Assembly (NCBI GenBank): GCA_947184155.2
Contig: CAMXCT020001680.1
Span: forward strand, 395,001-459,000
Reading direction: 5' to 3'
Length of the DNA: 64,000 nt
Source: Cladocopium goreaui
Lineage: Eukaryota; Sar; Dinophyceae; Suessiales; Symbiodiniaceae
Shown: piece after piece, positions 52,572 through 63,517 of the stretch
Layout of the letters: each line of letters starts with the position of its first letter
Numbering within the stretch: the first letter of the stretch is position 1
The notes under the pieces: generated by a model
The model's database searches: none
What the model saw: only the letters and a program-made list of their open reading frames with translations
Told to the model about the DNA's origin: nothing
Program-made: the position numbers and the translations under genes

Positions 52572-52929
52572 TAACGCTGCGGATGTCCACCAAAACACCA
52601 GTTGTCTTCAAGGGGTTGGAAACCTCCAGTAGTCAGCTCCATGGCTGTAAGATCTACATAAATCCAGCCATATGATCCCGGTGATGCTCCCATATATTCT
52701 CATTAGAAGCTCCATTTATAGGGGATCTTGCATATTTATGGGTGATTTTTGTGTTACAACCTCATTTTTGGAGATATACCAGCCACATTTGATGAATTTC
52801 ACCGCGTTGCGCGGGTACCGATGTCTGAAGTACCAGAAAGACCTCATGTTCAGACACACATCAGCTTAGGTACAGTTAAATCCCAGTAGTTCATTGATGA
52901 ACCTAGAATAAGCAGCCTTACGTTCTAAA
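52572..52929. other. Unassigned sequence
   Basis: A short plus frame at 52790-52869 (TALRGYRCLKYQKDLMFRHT) ends at a stop and may be an exon tail; otherwise nothing recognised. Confidence 0.35.
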
Positions 52930-53033
52930 TACCCTCCGGTAATTTAACGTAGCTATGGAAAATCACCATTTTTCATGGGAAAATCCACTATAAATGGCCA
53001 TTTTCAATAGCTATGTTAGTTTACCAGAGGGTA
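52930..53033. repeat. Family A hairpin
   Basis: TACCCTCCGGTAATTTAACG left and TTAGTTTACCAGAGGGTA right; ccactataaatggcca interior. Confidence 0.88.
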
Positions 53034-53459
53034 CTGTTATTCATTGCTGAAATCACTCTTTTAGTTGACACACAATCCCAATTCCGATCTCTGATGGTTC
53101 AGATCCCGTTGAAATGTTCATGTCTAATGGTTAACAATCCCATGAAATTCCCATTGATACAAGGTGTCCCCAATTTATGTTTGTTGGTTTACAAATCCCA
53201 TGAATACTGTAGTTATATCCCCATAAACCAAAATGTTAACCAAGTTATACGTCAACTTAGCTATATAGGGGGCCTTACCTTGTACAATTATCTATGATAT
53301 TCAAGTTTAATGATTATGCAATTACACAGTTGTTGATCAAACATGAATAAACCACTATTATCTATGTATATATATATATGTACATAGTATACATAATATA
53401 CATAATATACATAATATAAGCATCATGTTCTCCCAACCAGTTCTTTATAGTCATCTATA

Positions 53460-53550
53460 CCCATAGGATCCATGGTGTTGGTATATATGCTAGGGGATAT
53501 ATTGATGGGATCCATGTTACCATATATAGCAGCACCATGGATCCTATGGG
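53460..53550. repeat. Family D hairpin
   Basis: CCCATAGGATCCATGGTG left and CACCATGGATCCTATGGG right, perfectly complementary over 18 bp. Confidence 0.9.
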
Positions 53551-53597
53551 ATATAAAACCAACATGTACAATTAAACCATAGAACTCCCATCCGACC

Positions 53598-53668
53598 TCG
53601 AGACGAGCTCGGAGGCGTTGGGCATTAAGGGCTCGCCGGCTCCTGGCGCTTTTTCGAGACGACAACTG
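53598..53668 (-). CDS. Possible basic exon
   Basis: Reads VQLSSRKSARSRRALNAQRL followed by RARLE, then GTCGGATG as a possible donor. It is preceded by CCAAG. Strongly basic. Function unknown. Confidence 0.35.
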
Positions 53669-54154
53669 AACCTTGGAAAAGTCGGTGAACTGCAACAGAT
53701 CATATAGATATTCTAAGATATTCTATAGATAATCATATATATATATATAACTATATATATATATATATATTCCATATATTCCATTATAATAACATATTTC
53801 GTAATATGTCATAGATATCTTAGATTAGTCACATTGTTTATTCGTTTAATAGAATTATATAATATAGATGATGTTGGGCATATTTCCCCAATACCATAAA
53901 AACTCTTGCTTTGATAATTCTATTTCCTTTAACAACTGGATGAGATGGCATGATATCTACCATGAATCCAATTCTATGGGATTCAATCCCTCAATAAAAT
54001 TGGATATTTCGCTTAAACAAAAAACCTGTGAATATCTGAGAATGGGATTTACCCGGCCTGGCAATGACTGTTACTAATGTAACTCATGGGCCATCTAAAT
54101 GGGTAATTGGCTAGTTAGTTACTCAATTTACAAATAAATAGTTGGCTTTCCAAT

Positions 54155-54260
54155 GGGCAATTGTTCAAAATTTATTGGACATGGCCATACAAATAGTTGA
54201 TATACCTCCTAAAAATGGTGATTTTCCATAGCAAACGGTTAATTTTTACCAGAGGGCAAT
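54155..54260. repeat. Family A hairpin, left end degenerate
   Basis: catacaaatagttgata module and right end TTTTTACCAGAGGGCA. The left terminus is not clear. A stray taccc-ggcctgg end lies nearby at about 54048. Confidence 0.6.
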
Positions 54261-54712
54261 CCTTCGACCGTTCACCACCTCAGGGCAGCTGCCCAGCACT
54301 TCATCCCAGCCCCCGTCCTGACTCTACTTGTTGCAGTGGCTGGTAGGAACAACATGCCGTCCTGGGGCATTCCACGGGAGCATCATGGAAGTCAGCTTGA
54401 AACTCATTGAATAATCCCCCCAAAATGTGAAGATATCAAATACTATTACACGAAAAAAAACACCTCATTTCACCCAACATCACTTTTAGTTTTAGGTGCT
54501 CAGGTTTTACGGTTGTCCCTCGGTGTTTCCCTGGTTTTTAGGGGTTAGGGCTTGGTGTTTCAGGTGCAGGGTGTCAGGCTTTTAGGGTGTTACGAATGAC
54601 GCACAGGTTCCCTACAGGAGCTTTCAGGAATGCCAGAATGAACTTGGGCGAATTGAGGTGTTTGCCCGTACTTTTCCTATCAAATACTAAACCATACAAT
54701 AAACTTATGATA
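54261..54712. other. Unassigned sequence
   Basis: Contains a ggtgtttcaggt/ttttaggg-rich stretch at 54490-54590. No gene recognised. Confidence 0.4.
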
Positions 54713-54829
54713 TACCATCTGGTTATTTAACATAGCCATGGAAAATCCATTCTAAATGGAGGTTTTAATGGGAACATCATCTATAAATGGGCCATCTATC
54801 CCATGCTTATGTTAAATGACCAGAGGGTA
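54713..54829. repeat. Family A hairpin
   Basis: TACCATCTGGTTATTTAACATAG left and TTATGTTAAATGACCAGAGGGTA right. Confidence 0.85.
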
Positions 54830-55385
54830 TATATTCGGAAGCATGGAATTACACCAGCCAATGGTGAACTCTTCCATTAACCAGCCATCATGAGAGAAAC
54901 ACACCGATGCGAGGATTCGATGATTCGATCCCCAGGCCTGATGATGATCATCATATATGAAAAAAAACATGTAGTAAAAGTAATTATATAGCTCCCCATC
55001 ATAACCATTTATCAGCTAGTGATAAATGGTTTGATGAATGGTTCTGATAGAAAAAAATCCCTATTAATTCTATCATTACCACCTGTCAAATGGTATAGCT
55101 CCAGGTTATTTATTATATTTATTTGAGATATATAGATAACCAAAATCATTATGATGACAGATTACAGGATAATGGCTGTGATAATGCTCATAAAGTCCCT
55201 ATAAGAACCTCATATCCCTGAAGTGGTCGAGCTTGTGCTTCCAGTGATGTCGCAATCTCAGTGGGGGGTCCTTTTGAACGAGGGATACCCCCCCCGAATA
55301 ACATGCAATAACCATCTCAAGAGTGCTAATGGTTATATGACACAAATCCATGGATTGAGAGAATATTATCAGACACACCCATCAT

Positions 55386-55490
55386 GTTATGGCCATAGCT
55401 ACCAGTTATAACTGGTTATTTCTATGGGATTATACATTCTATAAATGGGGTTTTGTTAGTACTTATAACTGATAAATGGCCATAACTGCA
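55386..55490. repeat. Family B hairpin
   Basis: ttatggccatagctaccag left and taaatggccataactgca right. It has ttatttctatggga where the consensus has ttataaatggga. Confidence 0.82.
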
Positions 55491-55584
55491 TCATGTTCTA
55501 TAAATATCCTGTTTCACGATAGATTTTGAGCTACGAGATTTCCAGACAAACACATAGGAGCGTGCAAAACAGTCATTTCACTAT

Positions 55585-55655
55585 GCTGGTTGGTTGAAAA
55601 CTTGTATCACCCCAATTGATTATGATAATCCCTGAACAAACAATCAACCAACAGT
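55585..55655. repeat. Short inverted repeat
   Basis: gctggttggttg pairs with caatcaaccaacagt around a ~45-bp loop. Only the first bases resemble family C. Confidence 0.6.
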
Positions 55656-55993
55656 TGGGTTCGTAGAATAACACGTAAAATCAATCCAGATGGTCATCCA
55701 ACTAAACTGGGCATATAAATCTGTAACTGTAATGTTCTATAAATATAGATTAATGACATCATAATGGACCCAGTTATCCATCTCTTTATATACGTATATA
55801 CATATATATGTATTATATTAAATATATATATATATATATGCAGTATATTAAAAATATACATGCATAGATATGGTTGTGTCTTAAAATGGGTAGTTATACC
55901 CCTCAGATATTTCAAAAAAAAACATTCCATAAACCATAGATATCCATAAGCCATAGATGTTCCATAAGCTGTTCCATAACCCATAGATAAACC

Positions 55994-56111
55994 ACTGGTT
56001 AGTGGTTTCAACCCCTCTGAAAAAAATATGAGTTCGTCAGTTGGGATGATTAATTATTCCCAATCTATGGAAAGTCATTCAAAATTCCATGGTTCCAAAG
56101 CACCAAACCAC
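55994..56111. repeat. Family C hairpin
   Basis: CTGGTTAGTGGTTTCAACCCC left and GGTTCCAAAGCACCAAACCACC right. Abuts a family B copy. Confidence 0.8.
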
Positions 56112-56221
56112 CATTTATCAGTTATAAGTAATTACTTATAGCTTATAACCCCATTTATAGAATGTATCTCATCCCTTCTAGAAATCACCAGTTATAACTG
56201 GTAGCCATGGCCATAACTGTA
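56112..56221. repeat. Family B hairpin, reverse
   Basis: catttatcagttataagtaa left and ggtagccatggccataactgta right; catcccttctagaaatcacc interior as in 17362-17415. Confidence 0.8.
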
Positions 56222-56289
56222 GATAACCCATTTTCCCAAGCACATCCTTCCATGGTTTTGCAATGTTTTCCCTTGGATCCCACCTGGCA

Positions 56290-56385
56290 TCATCTCGTCG
56301 CCCCATCCGAGAGGTGGTGCGTGCCGCGCAGCACCACACGCGCCTTTCCCAGGGCCCGGGTCCAGTGGGGACTTCTCCCGGGAGG
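56290..56385 (-). CDS. Possible PPR-like exon
   Basis: One minus frame reads GRSPHWTRALGKARVVLRGT followed by HHLSDGATR; HWTRALGKARVVL is like the W-x-x-AL half of a PPR unit. A second minus frame is also open. GC-rich island. Confidence 0.35.
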   Translation of the reverse strand, partial: PPGRSPHWTRALGKARVVLRGTHHLSDGATR

Positions 56386-57583
56386 TGATCAAAACCAGAA
56401 ATCCATAGGGAGATTTCAAGTTGACCACGAAAATTTCATGGGACTTAACGAAGATTAGGATTCTTTGGGCTTTGAGCAAGTTTGTTCCGGGAGTGTGGAA
56501 GTATCTATGATGGCGAGGTTGGTTTACAATCAGGTTCACTGTTCGGTCACGGCGGGGATCCCATCTGCGGTGAGATGGGTAAAGAATTAATGATAACTGC
56601 CCTGCCCAACTTTTTTTTGAAGCCACATCGACCATTTTCTGGTGAATCTTCCATATCTGCCAAAAATCTAATTCTTAGCTGGTTAGGAGGATTTTTGCCA
56701 TTGATAGCAAAAAATTACAGTACTAGTTCGTATCTAACCAGTGAGTTGACCCAGTTTCTTAGGGGTTAAGCTTCGTCCTACATCCTGATGCTGAACAGCA
56801 ACATGTTCCGGGGCCCAGACTCTGTGATCGAATCATATCCCATCGGCCGATGTTTTCCTGAGCTGCTCAGAAACTCAGAAGTGCGCTTGGGCCCATGCTG
56901 TTCATGGCCACCCCCCTGCAATCCCTGTATTTAACCAGCAAAATCAGACTTTGGATTCATTTCATTGGAAGAAACTGGGTTTCAGTCTCATGGGCTGGTC
57001 CCAAAAATAGGGGGATGCCACAAAACGGCAAGTTCTACGAAGAACAACATGATCCGCCATGAGATTCGGGGATAATCTTTGTTCAATCCAACCCATGTCT
57101 TTTTGCTGGTAGCTTCTGTGAAAAGAATGTTTACACTGCATCTACCTCCAACATTCTATATTGACTTTATCTCCATGCGTGATTAAAAAATAACACTGGT
57201 TGCAAAATTCCCAACACAACAAGCACACACACACATTGTTCTGATATGATAGACATATTATGTCATATTATGTCCATACAGCCCAAAAGCCTTAAATAAG
57301 GCATCCGTGAATCAAGTAGATTCGAACACTTGGATGGCAATCAAACAGATCACTCTCCATCAAAGTGGTACTGCTTCAACCAGGAATCACCGATTGCTAT
57401 CAGCACACAACTCACCATCGTTCATGGCTTTTAGCTCTGGACAAACCTGGAATAAACAAAACATATAGGGCGGGTGAACCCGCTCTAATCTTCCAGATGT
57501 GTTTCAGTTTTGTGAAGATGGATGCGGATTACCCCATCATTTGATGGTTGAGGCTGAGGTACAAAACCATACATTTTTGGGAG
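56386..57583. other. Unassigned sequence
   Basis: No repeat family or supported exon recognised. Confidence 0.4.
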
Positions 57584-57772
57584 GTCAGATGCCTGTCCAC
57601 CCTTGTTCGGGGCATGGCCAAGTTGGCCAAGCTACATGGTATACAGGATATGATCATCCCAGCAATCATGAATGGACTTCCTATCATCATGGACATAGCA
57701 AAACCCCTGTGGAAATGGGCTGATGACCATCGGTTGTATATGGAGAAATCATCCATGAAGATCAACAAATGA
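57584..57772 (+). CDS. Unrecognised plus-strand coding-like frame
   Basis: Reads VRGMAKLAKLHGIQDMIIPA, IMNGLPIIMDIAKPLWKWAD and a short charged tail to TGA. Partly hydrophobic. It is followed 110 bp later by another plus-strand candidate. Confidence 0.3.
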   Translation, partial: VRCLSTLVRGMAKLAKLHGIQDMIIPAIMNGLPIIMDIAKPLWKWADDHRLYMEKSSMKINK

Positions 57773-57883
57773 TAGTTTAATACAGTTTAATCCCATCTGT
57801 TTGATGATGACATCCCCCAAATCCATTTTTTCAGCAACCAAAAACGACACCTTTCAGACCTCCGGCTAGGCACTCTGTCCAGA

Positions 57884-58055
57884 GCAACAGCAGCTGATCA
57901 AAATCCCCAAGAAGGACACCAAGCTCACGGCGATCCTCAGCCCATCGGGGCAAAAGGATGGGTCAAAATTTAAGCCCTCACCACAGATTGAAACGTGTCG
58001 ACTGTCTAGTGTTAACCATCTAAAATTATTGCGGTACAAGAATTTTGATCTGTAA
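57884..58055 (+). CDS. Unrecognised plus-strand coding-like frame
   Basis: After GTCCAG, the frame reads QLIKIPKKDTKLTAILSPSG, QKDGSKFKPSPQIETCRLSS and NHLKLLRYKNFDL to TAA. Lysine-rich. Could be a terminal exon. Confidence 0.35.
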
Positions 58056-58884
58056 CCATATAGGAATATGCCCCAGAAATACATGGGCTGTTGACCACTT
58101 ACATCCACTTACTATGTGGTTTATATCCGTTGATTCACTTATTGACCGCTTGTTAACTGGGATGTGCCCTCAAGTAAAGAACTTGCTTTATGTCAAAGCA
58201 ACAATGGAATAATCCGACTACGATCACCAACAAACAAATCGGGATTTCGCCGAGAAATGCCAGGCAAAACTGGTCCCATCTCAGCCGTGAGCCGTGAATT
58301 TCAGACTGAGCTGTGGATAGTCTACTTCAAGGATCCAAATTCTTGGATGCTTGTGAAACACCAAAAAACATGGCAATGTCTATGGGATTTCATGGGGATA
58401 TAATATGATATGATGGGATACATAAACGACTGTACAGCTGGTTTACAAATGATTTAACGGTATATGGCAGATACATTAAAACCTATGACTATGGTATGCA
58501 TTTGGCTTTGGAAACCATCGTTCACATCAATGTGTGGCCCACCAACTGTACGTTTTTTCCCGACGTGACATGTGTCCGAGAAGGGATCCTTGGCGCACCA
58601 AGTTCCTATGGATATTCTATGGACATAAATAGCTTAAAAAACGTGATCGGACTTGGTAGGCAATCACCATTTTGTGCTTCAAACTTCTCTGTTTCTGGGT
58701 GTGTCGGTGTGTCTCAAATTCATTGACCCCTATCTTCGGATGAGCTAATCCTAAAAGCGACCATTTTTTTCTTGGTGTCTCCTTGGAGCATACCTGGAAG
58801 AGGTTCCATGGCCATCAACGTCCTGGAAAGTCTGAAAGCATATCATCCTGTGCCATGCGCATTGGAAGCTGATTGCCTTCCCAG

Positions 58885-59000
58885 ACCTGCATGTCGACTG
58901 GGTAGCAGCACGGGAAAGCGCCAGACTGCCACCTTGCCGAACCCATTTCTATCGGTTCGCGCAGCTCAAAGTGAAGCATTGTTTGTGCGGAAGTTCGTGA
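58885..59000 (+). CDS. Plus-strand terminal exon
   Basis: After GATTGCCTTCCCAG, phase 2 then 37 codons read LHVDWVAARESARLPPCRTH followed by FYRFAQLKVKHCLCGSS and TGA. The acceptor is pyrimidine-rich and the composition is protein-like. A longer overlapping plus frame (58772-59038) is less natural. Family not recognised. Confidence 0.45.
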
Positions 59001-59276
59001 GATCGTGCGCCACAGAGTTGCGAAGACATTTCTGGTAGAATAGACTGAGGATAATCTCTGGCACTGTCTTTATATCTTTGTACGTACATGTATATACAGC
59101 GATTCTGAAGCCCAGTAGAGCATTTTGGATGATTTGCAGGAGCCACCTGCAACTCCCGTAAAACTTCAGGGTCACTTGGTAAGCACCATAGTAACTGGTT
59201 GCCAACTCCCTGATACATGTCGGTCCCCTGACTTTCATGCTTGTCCCCTGAGTGGATAATCCATGATACCCTCTGG

Positions 59277-59377
59277 TTATGTCAAAATAGCTATATGGCC
59301 CATAGAAATAGTTGATTTACCGAACTTAAAGATGGTGATTCTCCAGTTCGCTATGTAAACGTTTACCAGGCCGGGTA
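59277..59377. repeat. Family A hairpin with CCGGGTA end variant
   Basis: TACCCTCTGGTTATGTCAAAATAG left; right end is TTTACCAGGCCGGGTA, the mirror of the variant at 27978. agttcgctatgt occurs in the right arm. Confidence 0.82.
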
Positions 59378-59482
59378 ACCCAGTGAATGATTGAACCCCA
59401 ACACCCAGCACGAGTGGACCACGAGTTGATCCTCCGAATGTAACCAGTAACCATCTTCAAGGAGGATCTTGACCATTCCAGT

Positions 59483-59573
59483 GGGGTACCCCCAAATCAT
59501 CCTGGTCAAATGACCATTTCAGTATAAAAACCTATGGTGATTTTTTGGGGATCCCTCATTTGAAGAACCCCCC
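59483..59573. repeat. Family E copy, partial
   Basis: ggggtacccccaaatcatcc left and ttggggatccctcat right. Confidence 0.6.
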
Positions 59574-59748
59574 AGCCATTATTAGGAACCGAAATTCGCG
59601 GCTTGTTGGTTTTACATGAGTATTGTTGACCTGAAACAGTCATACAGTCATCATACAGCCCTAGTCTATCTTGTCGTTTGATGCACTGATACAATGGTTT
59701 GTGGATGTCTATAGGCAATCCACGGAATATCATGGACAGATTAGTTTA

Positions 59749-59856
59749 TACCCTCTGGTAAACTAACGTAACTATGGAAAATCACAATTTTTAATCGGTA
59801 AATCCACTATTTCTATGGCCATGTTCAATAGCTATTTGTATGTTTACCAGAGGGTA
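59749..59856. repeat. Family A hairpin
   Basis: TACCCTCTGGTAAACTAACG left and TTGTATGTTTACCAGAGGGTA right; ccactatttctatggcca interior. Confidence 0.88.
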
Positions 59857-60477
59857 AAAACTACCCACAAAAATACAACATGTGCTAACGGCTGCGTCTG
59901 CAGCCGACTCCATGAATCTCGGAGGCCAGCATGTCATTATAGCTATGTCATTGTTTGCATCCCAGTTTTGGTCACATAAACCCTATGCCTTTACCAATAA
60001 TTTCATATCCAATCAATCTAAAAATCATCCAGTTCAATCCATTTCTGCTGTTGCTTTTGGTGTCAACAGTTCATGATCCCATGCTTTTGGTTTGATATGT
60101 TGAGGTATTTTGCCCTGAAGTGTATCCCTGTTGGCTGGCTGTTTGCTTTCTCGCTGAATACCAAGTTCGGTGTGGTTCTTTTGCCGGTTCACCTGGTGCT
60201 CTACTGATTAAATCTTAAAAGTGTATCCTCGTTGATGCTTTGGTGGTTGCTCACTACCAGTATTCTAATATACACAAAAGACAACAGTATGTTTCTTTCT
60301 TTGTTTTTTCAACATATACACACATATCATTTTTGTTCTTGATTATTATACTCTGAAACATACCAAGAGCATCCCATGTTTTATGTTTTTTTCTGCTTTG
60401 CATTGTTCGTGCTCTTTTTCGTTGCTTTTACAAGTTGGTTCCCGTTTTCGCATATGTATATATATATAATTAATATT
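59857..60477. other. Unassigned, T-rich
   Basis: Plus-strand pyrimidine-rich stretches at 60280-60450 and no supported gene. Confidence 0.4.
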
Positions 60478-60570
60478 GAGGTTTCCTAAAATAGGGGTAC
60501 CCCTAAATCATCCATTTTCATAGGATTTTCCATTACAGATCATCCATTTTGGGGTATCCGCATTTATATG
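60478..60570. repeat. Family E hairpin
   Basis: ttgaggtttcctaaaatagg, ggggtacccctaaatcatcc and ttttggggtatcc match 25174-25306. Confidence 0.75.
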
Positions 60571-60599
60571 TGTATATTTATACCAACCACCTTAGTTGG

Positions 60600-60750
60600 C
60601 CACCTCCCTTTCGCGTTTTGACGCTCCAAGCGGCAGCACATACATCGCCAGGTGCGGATTGTCCTGCACGTGAAAATGGGTACCAACCCGCGCAGTATGA
60701 ACGCTGCCAAGAGTTGGCGGTTGGAAGATTCGTTTCCCCTAAAGAATAGC
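60600..60750. other. GC-rich coding-like patch, strand unresolved
   Basis: Plus frame LQAAAHTSPGADCPARENGY; minus frame NLPTANSWQRSYCAGW. The latter has a faint WQR motif. Not called. Confidence 0.3.
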
Positions 60751-60989
60751 TCAATAAACCAAACAAAAAGTGGTTTGCCCTTTTATATTTATATGTATAT
60801 ATATATATATATGTATACGTATATCAAACCATTCATATTGCTGGTTCACAGTTCCGACCCATTGATTAAGGGCAAGTGGGCTCAGCTCCCCGTTATGTTA
60901 GCCAGTCCCCATTGAAGTGATCAAGGTTCATGCAGTTAAAGCAGTGGATCAATGGTTGGAATATCTAAATGATCGTTGACCACTTCATT

Positions 60990-61094
60990 TACCATCCGGC
61001 TATTTAACATAGCCATGGAAAATCACCATTTTTAATAGGTAAACCATCTATAAATGGGCCATTTTCCATGGCTATGTTGAATAACCAGAGGGTA
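60990..61094. repeat. Family A hairpin
   Basis: TACCATCCGGCTATTTAACATAG left and CTATGTTGAATAACCAGAGGGTA right; accatctataaatgggcc interior. Confidence 0.87.
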
Positions 61095-61841
61095 AGTGGT
61101 TAATATCTGGTTGGTGGACCCAGTAGTAATTTTATCAGTCAAACAATGGATTTCTTCAGCATTCTCGGCCTCTCCAGGATTCAAATGATGCCCCATCTCT
61201 AGCAAGGTCTCCTACAAACAAAGGCAAGGTGGCTAGTGATAACCTCGAAAAAGATAGTAAAGCACCATCCATTTCAATAATAGCGCCATATTGATGATTT
61301 TGTTCAATGTTTGGGTGGTTTGCTTTGGTGATAACCCTAAGAAAAGTCTGCCTGCAGGGCCCATCATTGAATCATTGAAGGGAATACCACCTCTCACCAA
61401 AACACCTGGGTCGGTACCAGCCAACAACTGAAACATGGCTGGCTACGGGTTTGTCCAACAATACAGCAGCTCTGAATCACTTTGTTGATCATGATTTCGC
61501 CATGAAAAAAATGCCATAGTTTGGGTGAACAATGAACATTTTTTTCTGGACAAACCCACCAGGTTGTTCTCCCGAAAAATATTTCTGCTAAAATGATTTT
61601 TTGGATTGTGAGGTCCCAGCCAATATTAGATAAATCCATCTAAATATCAACACATGAGGTGACTTGATTTACCACTTCCGGGTGCGATTTCCAAATGTTT
61701 ACCCCAATCACCATGAACCTCTCATGACATCCGTAAAAAAACCCCGGCCACGCCTGAACATAATCCAGAGCTTTGTACGAATATTCTGGCGCCTTCTTTG
61801 GTGGAATCTTGTCCATGTAGTGAAAGACCTGGCTGTGATGA
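61095..61841. other. Unassigned sequence
   Basis: A family C-like left end at about 61108. No supported gene. Confidence 0.4.
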
Positions 61842-61943
61842 CAGGATCCTAAATTGGAGGTACTGTACCATATAAGGGCATATTTTCTAGGGATATTCCC
61901 TTACATAGGCCTTATATAGGCCTACCTCCATTTTAGGATCCTG
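61842..61943. repeat. Solitary hairpin (caggatcctaaa)
   Basis: caggatcctaaattggagg left pairs with cctccattttaggatcctg right, with inner aagggcatattttc / gggatattccctt and a taggcc repeat. No second copy in the window. Confidence 0.8.
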
Positions 61944-62289
61944 AAATTCCCATTGATGCTCTCCTTGGACAGATTTCCCTGGTGCTGGGGAGTCAGCAAA
62001 TCAGAGCTTGCCAGGACTCAGGTCGTGGATGATTGAGTGGAAAAAAAACATACAAAAGCTCAATGCTGTTCCTTTTACAGAAGGGTTGGTCTGAAAAGAG
62101 GGGTACCATCAAATTTGGATCATGGTTTCCATTCAATTTCCCATTTTGGGTGATATACTTCACTTCCTGACACCAAAAAAACATCCTTTGTGTGGCTTCA
62201 AACGATGTCCTGCGCCCAAAGCGAACAAGTCCCCAATATCTAGCTGCCGGTTTCAACACAAAAATATGAGTCGCCAGGAATCACCAAGG

Positions 62290-62325
62290 TACCCTCTGGT
62301 AAACTAACATAGCTATGAAAACTAC
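62290..62325. repeat. Family A left end only
   Basis: TACCCTCTGGTAAACTAACATAGC then unrelated sequence. A truncated copy. Confidence 0.7.
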
Positions 62326-62554
62326 GTAGCCTATTTCATCCTATTCAAACAAATATATGGTTTCCACAGTTATCAAACATGGATTAAACCAGTTATTTAA
62401 TAGGCCTAAGATCTCCTGATGAAACATGGTGATGTCCACAGTTAGTCTGAATGGTAGGGATAGGGATGGAACCTACTCTGCAAAAAGAGGTGGTTGATTC
62501 TTTTCCCAGGAAATAGTAGGAACTGATGGTTGGATTCACATCAACCAACCCTTC

Positions 62555-62655
62555 TCCGGGCTCAAACCATCCCTCGCAACGCGCGAGACGAAGCGGACGA
62601 AGCGCTGTCAGCTGCCTTCTTCTTCTCAAAGTACAAGGCAGCAGCTGCAACACCC
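62555..62655. other. GC-rich coding-like patch, strand unresolved
   Basis: Minus frame VAAAALYFEKKKAADSASSA to a TGA; plus frame NARDEADEALSAAFFFSKYK to a TGA. Either could be a terminal exon. Confidence 0.35.
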
Positions 62656-62748
62656 TGACGATGAGCTAAGCCAGCTCAGCTCTGCGGGATGGAATGACCA
62701 TGCCCTTACCAATCCTGGATCGAATATGTTGGAAAAATATAGGAAATA

Positions 62749-62856
62749 TACCTTCTGGTGAACTAACATAGCAATGGAAAATCACAATTTTTTATGGGAA
62801 AATCCACTATTTCTATGGCCATTTTCCATAGCTTTTTGTATGTTCACCAGAGGGTA
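62749..62856. repeat. Family A hairpin
   Basis: TACCTTCTGGTGAACTAACATAG left and TTTGTATGTTCACCAGAGGGTA right; ccactatttctatggcca interior. Both termini share the same A-to-G / T-to-C change (ggtga / tcacc), as expected if the arms are kept complementary. Confidence 0.88.
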
Positions 62857-63397
62857 CCATACAAATCATACACAAATGATCGGAGCTGAATAGATGACAC
62901 GGATCCTTTGAGTTTTGAATTACAGTACATGGTAACACGTGCTTCAGCTAGGCCTCTTTCCAGGCGGTGCCCAATAGTTAGCTGTCTTGGTTTATAATTG
63001 TAACTAGGGTTTATGCCAGATATATCCATATATATATATATGAATCATGTGGAATTGATATGAATTGATGATATATTTCCAAGCGCCAGTCTCTTGCAGA
63101 AAATACCTTCCGATATCCCTGCCACAAATGAACATGTTCCTTCCTATCATTTGTTTTTGGAGAAACAAGAATAGATTTCACCCCTGTTTGTATTTTTTGC
63201 CTTGCAGCTAGCAAGACCCTGTTGAACATTGTCCTCCCTTGGATGAAGAAATTCCATAATATTCCTAGATTCCTTTCCCATGTGTCCAAAAATAGCGTAA
63301 TTACATATCAATATAATTACCACCAAATTGTGATCTCTCATTACCATTTTCACCAGAATACTAAAACCATATCCCACTAAGAACAAACATATCCCAC

Positions 63398-63517
63398 TAC
63401 CATCTGGTTATTTAACATAGCCATGGAAAATCACCATTTTTAAAAACGGTAAACCATCTATTTCTATGGGCCATCTATACCATGGCTATGTTACATAGCC
63501 AGAGTCTCCAGAGGGTA
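63398..63517. repeat. Family A hairpin
   Basis: TACCATCTGGTTATTTAACATAG left; the right end carries a duplicated agagtctcc before CAGAGGGTA. Confidence 0.83.
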
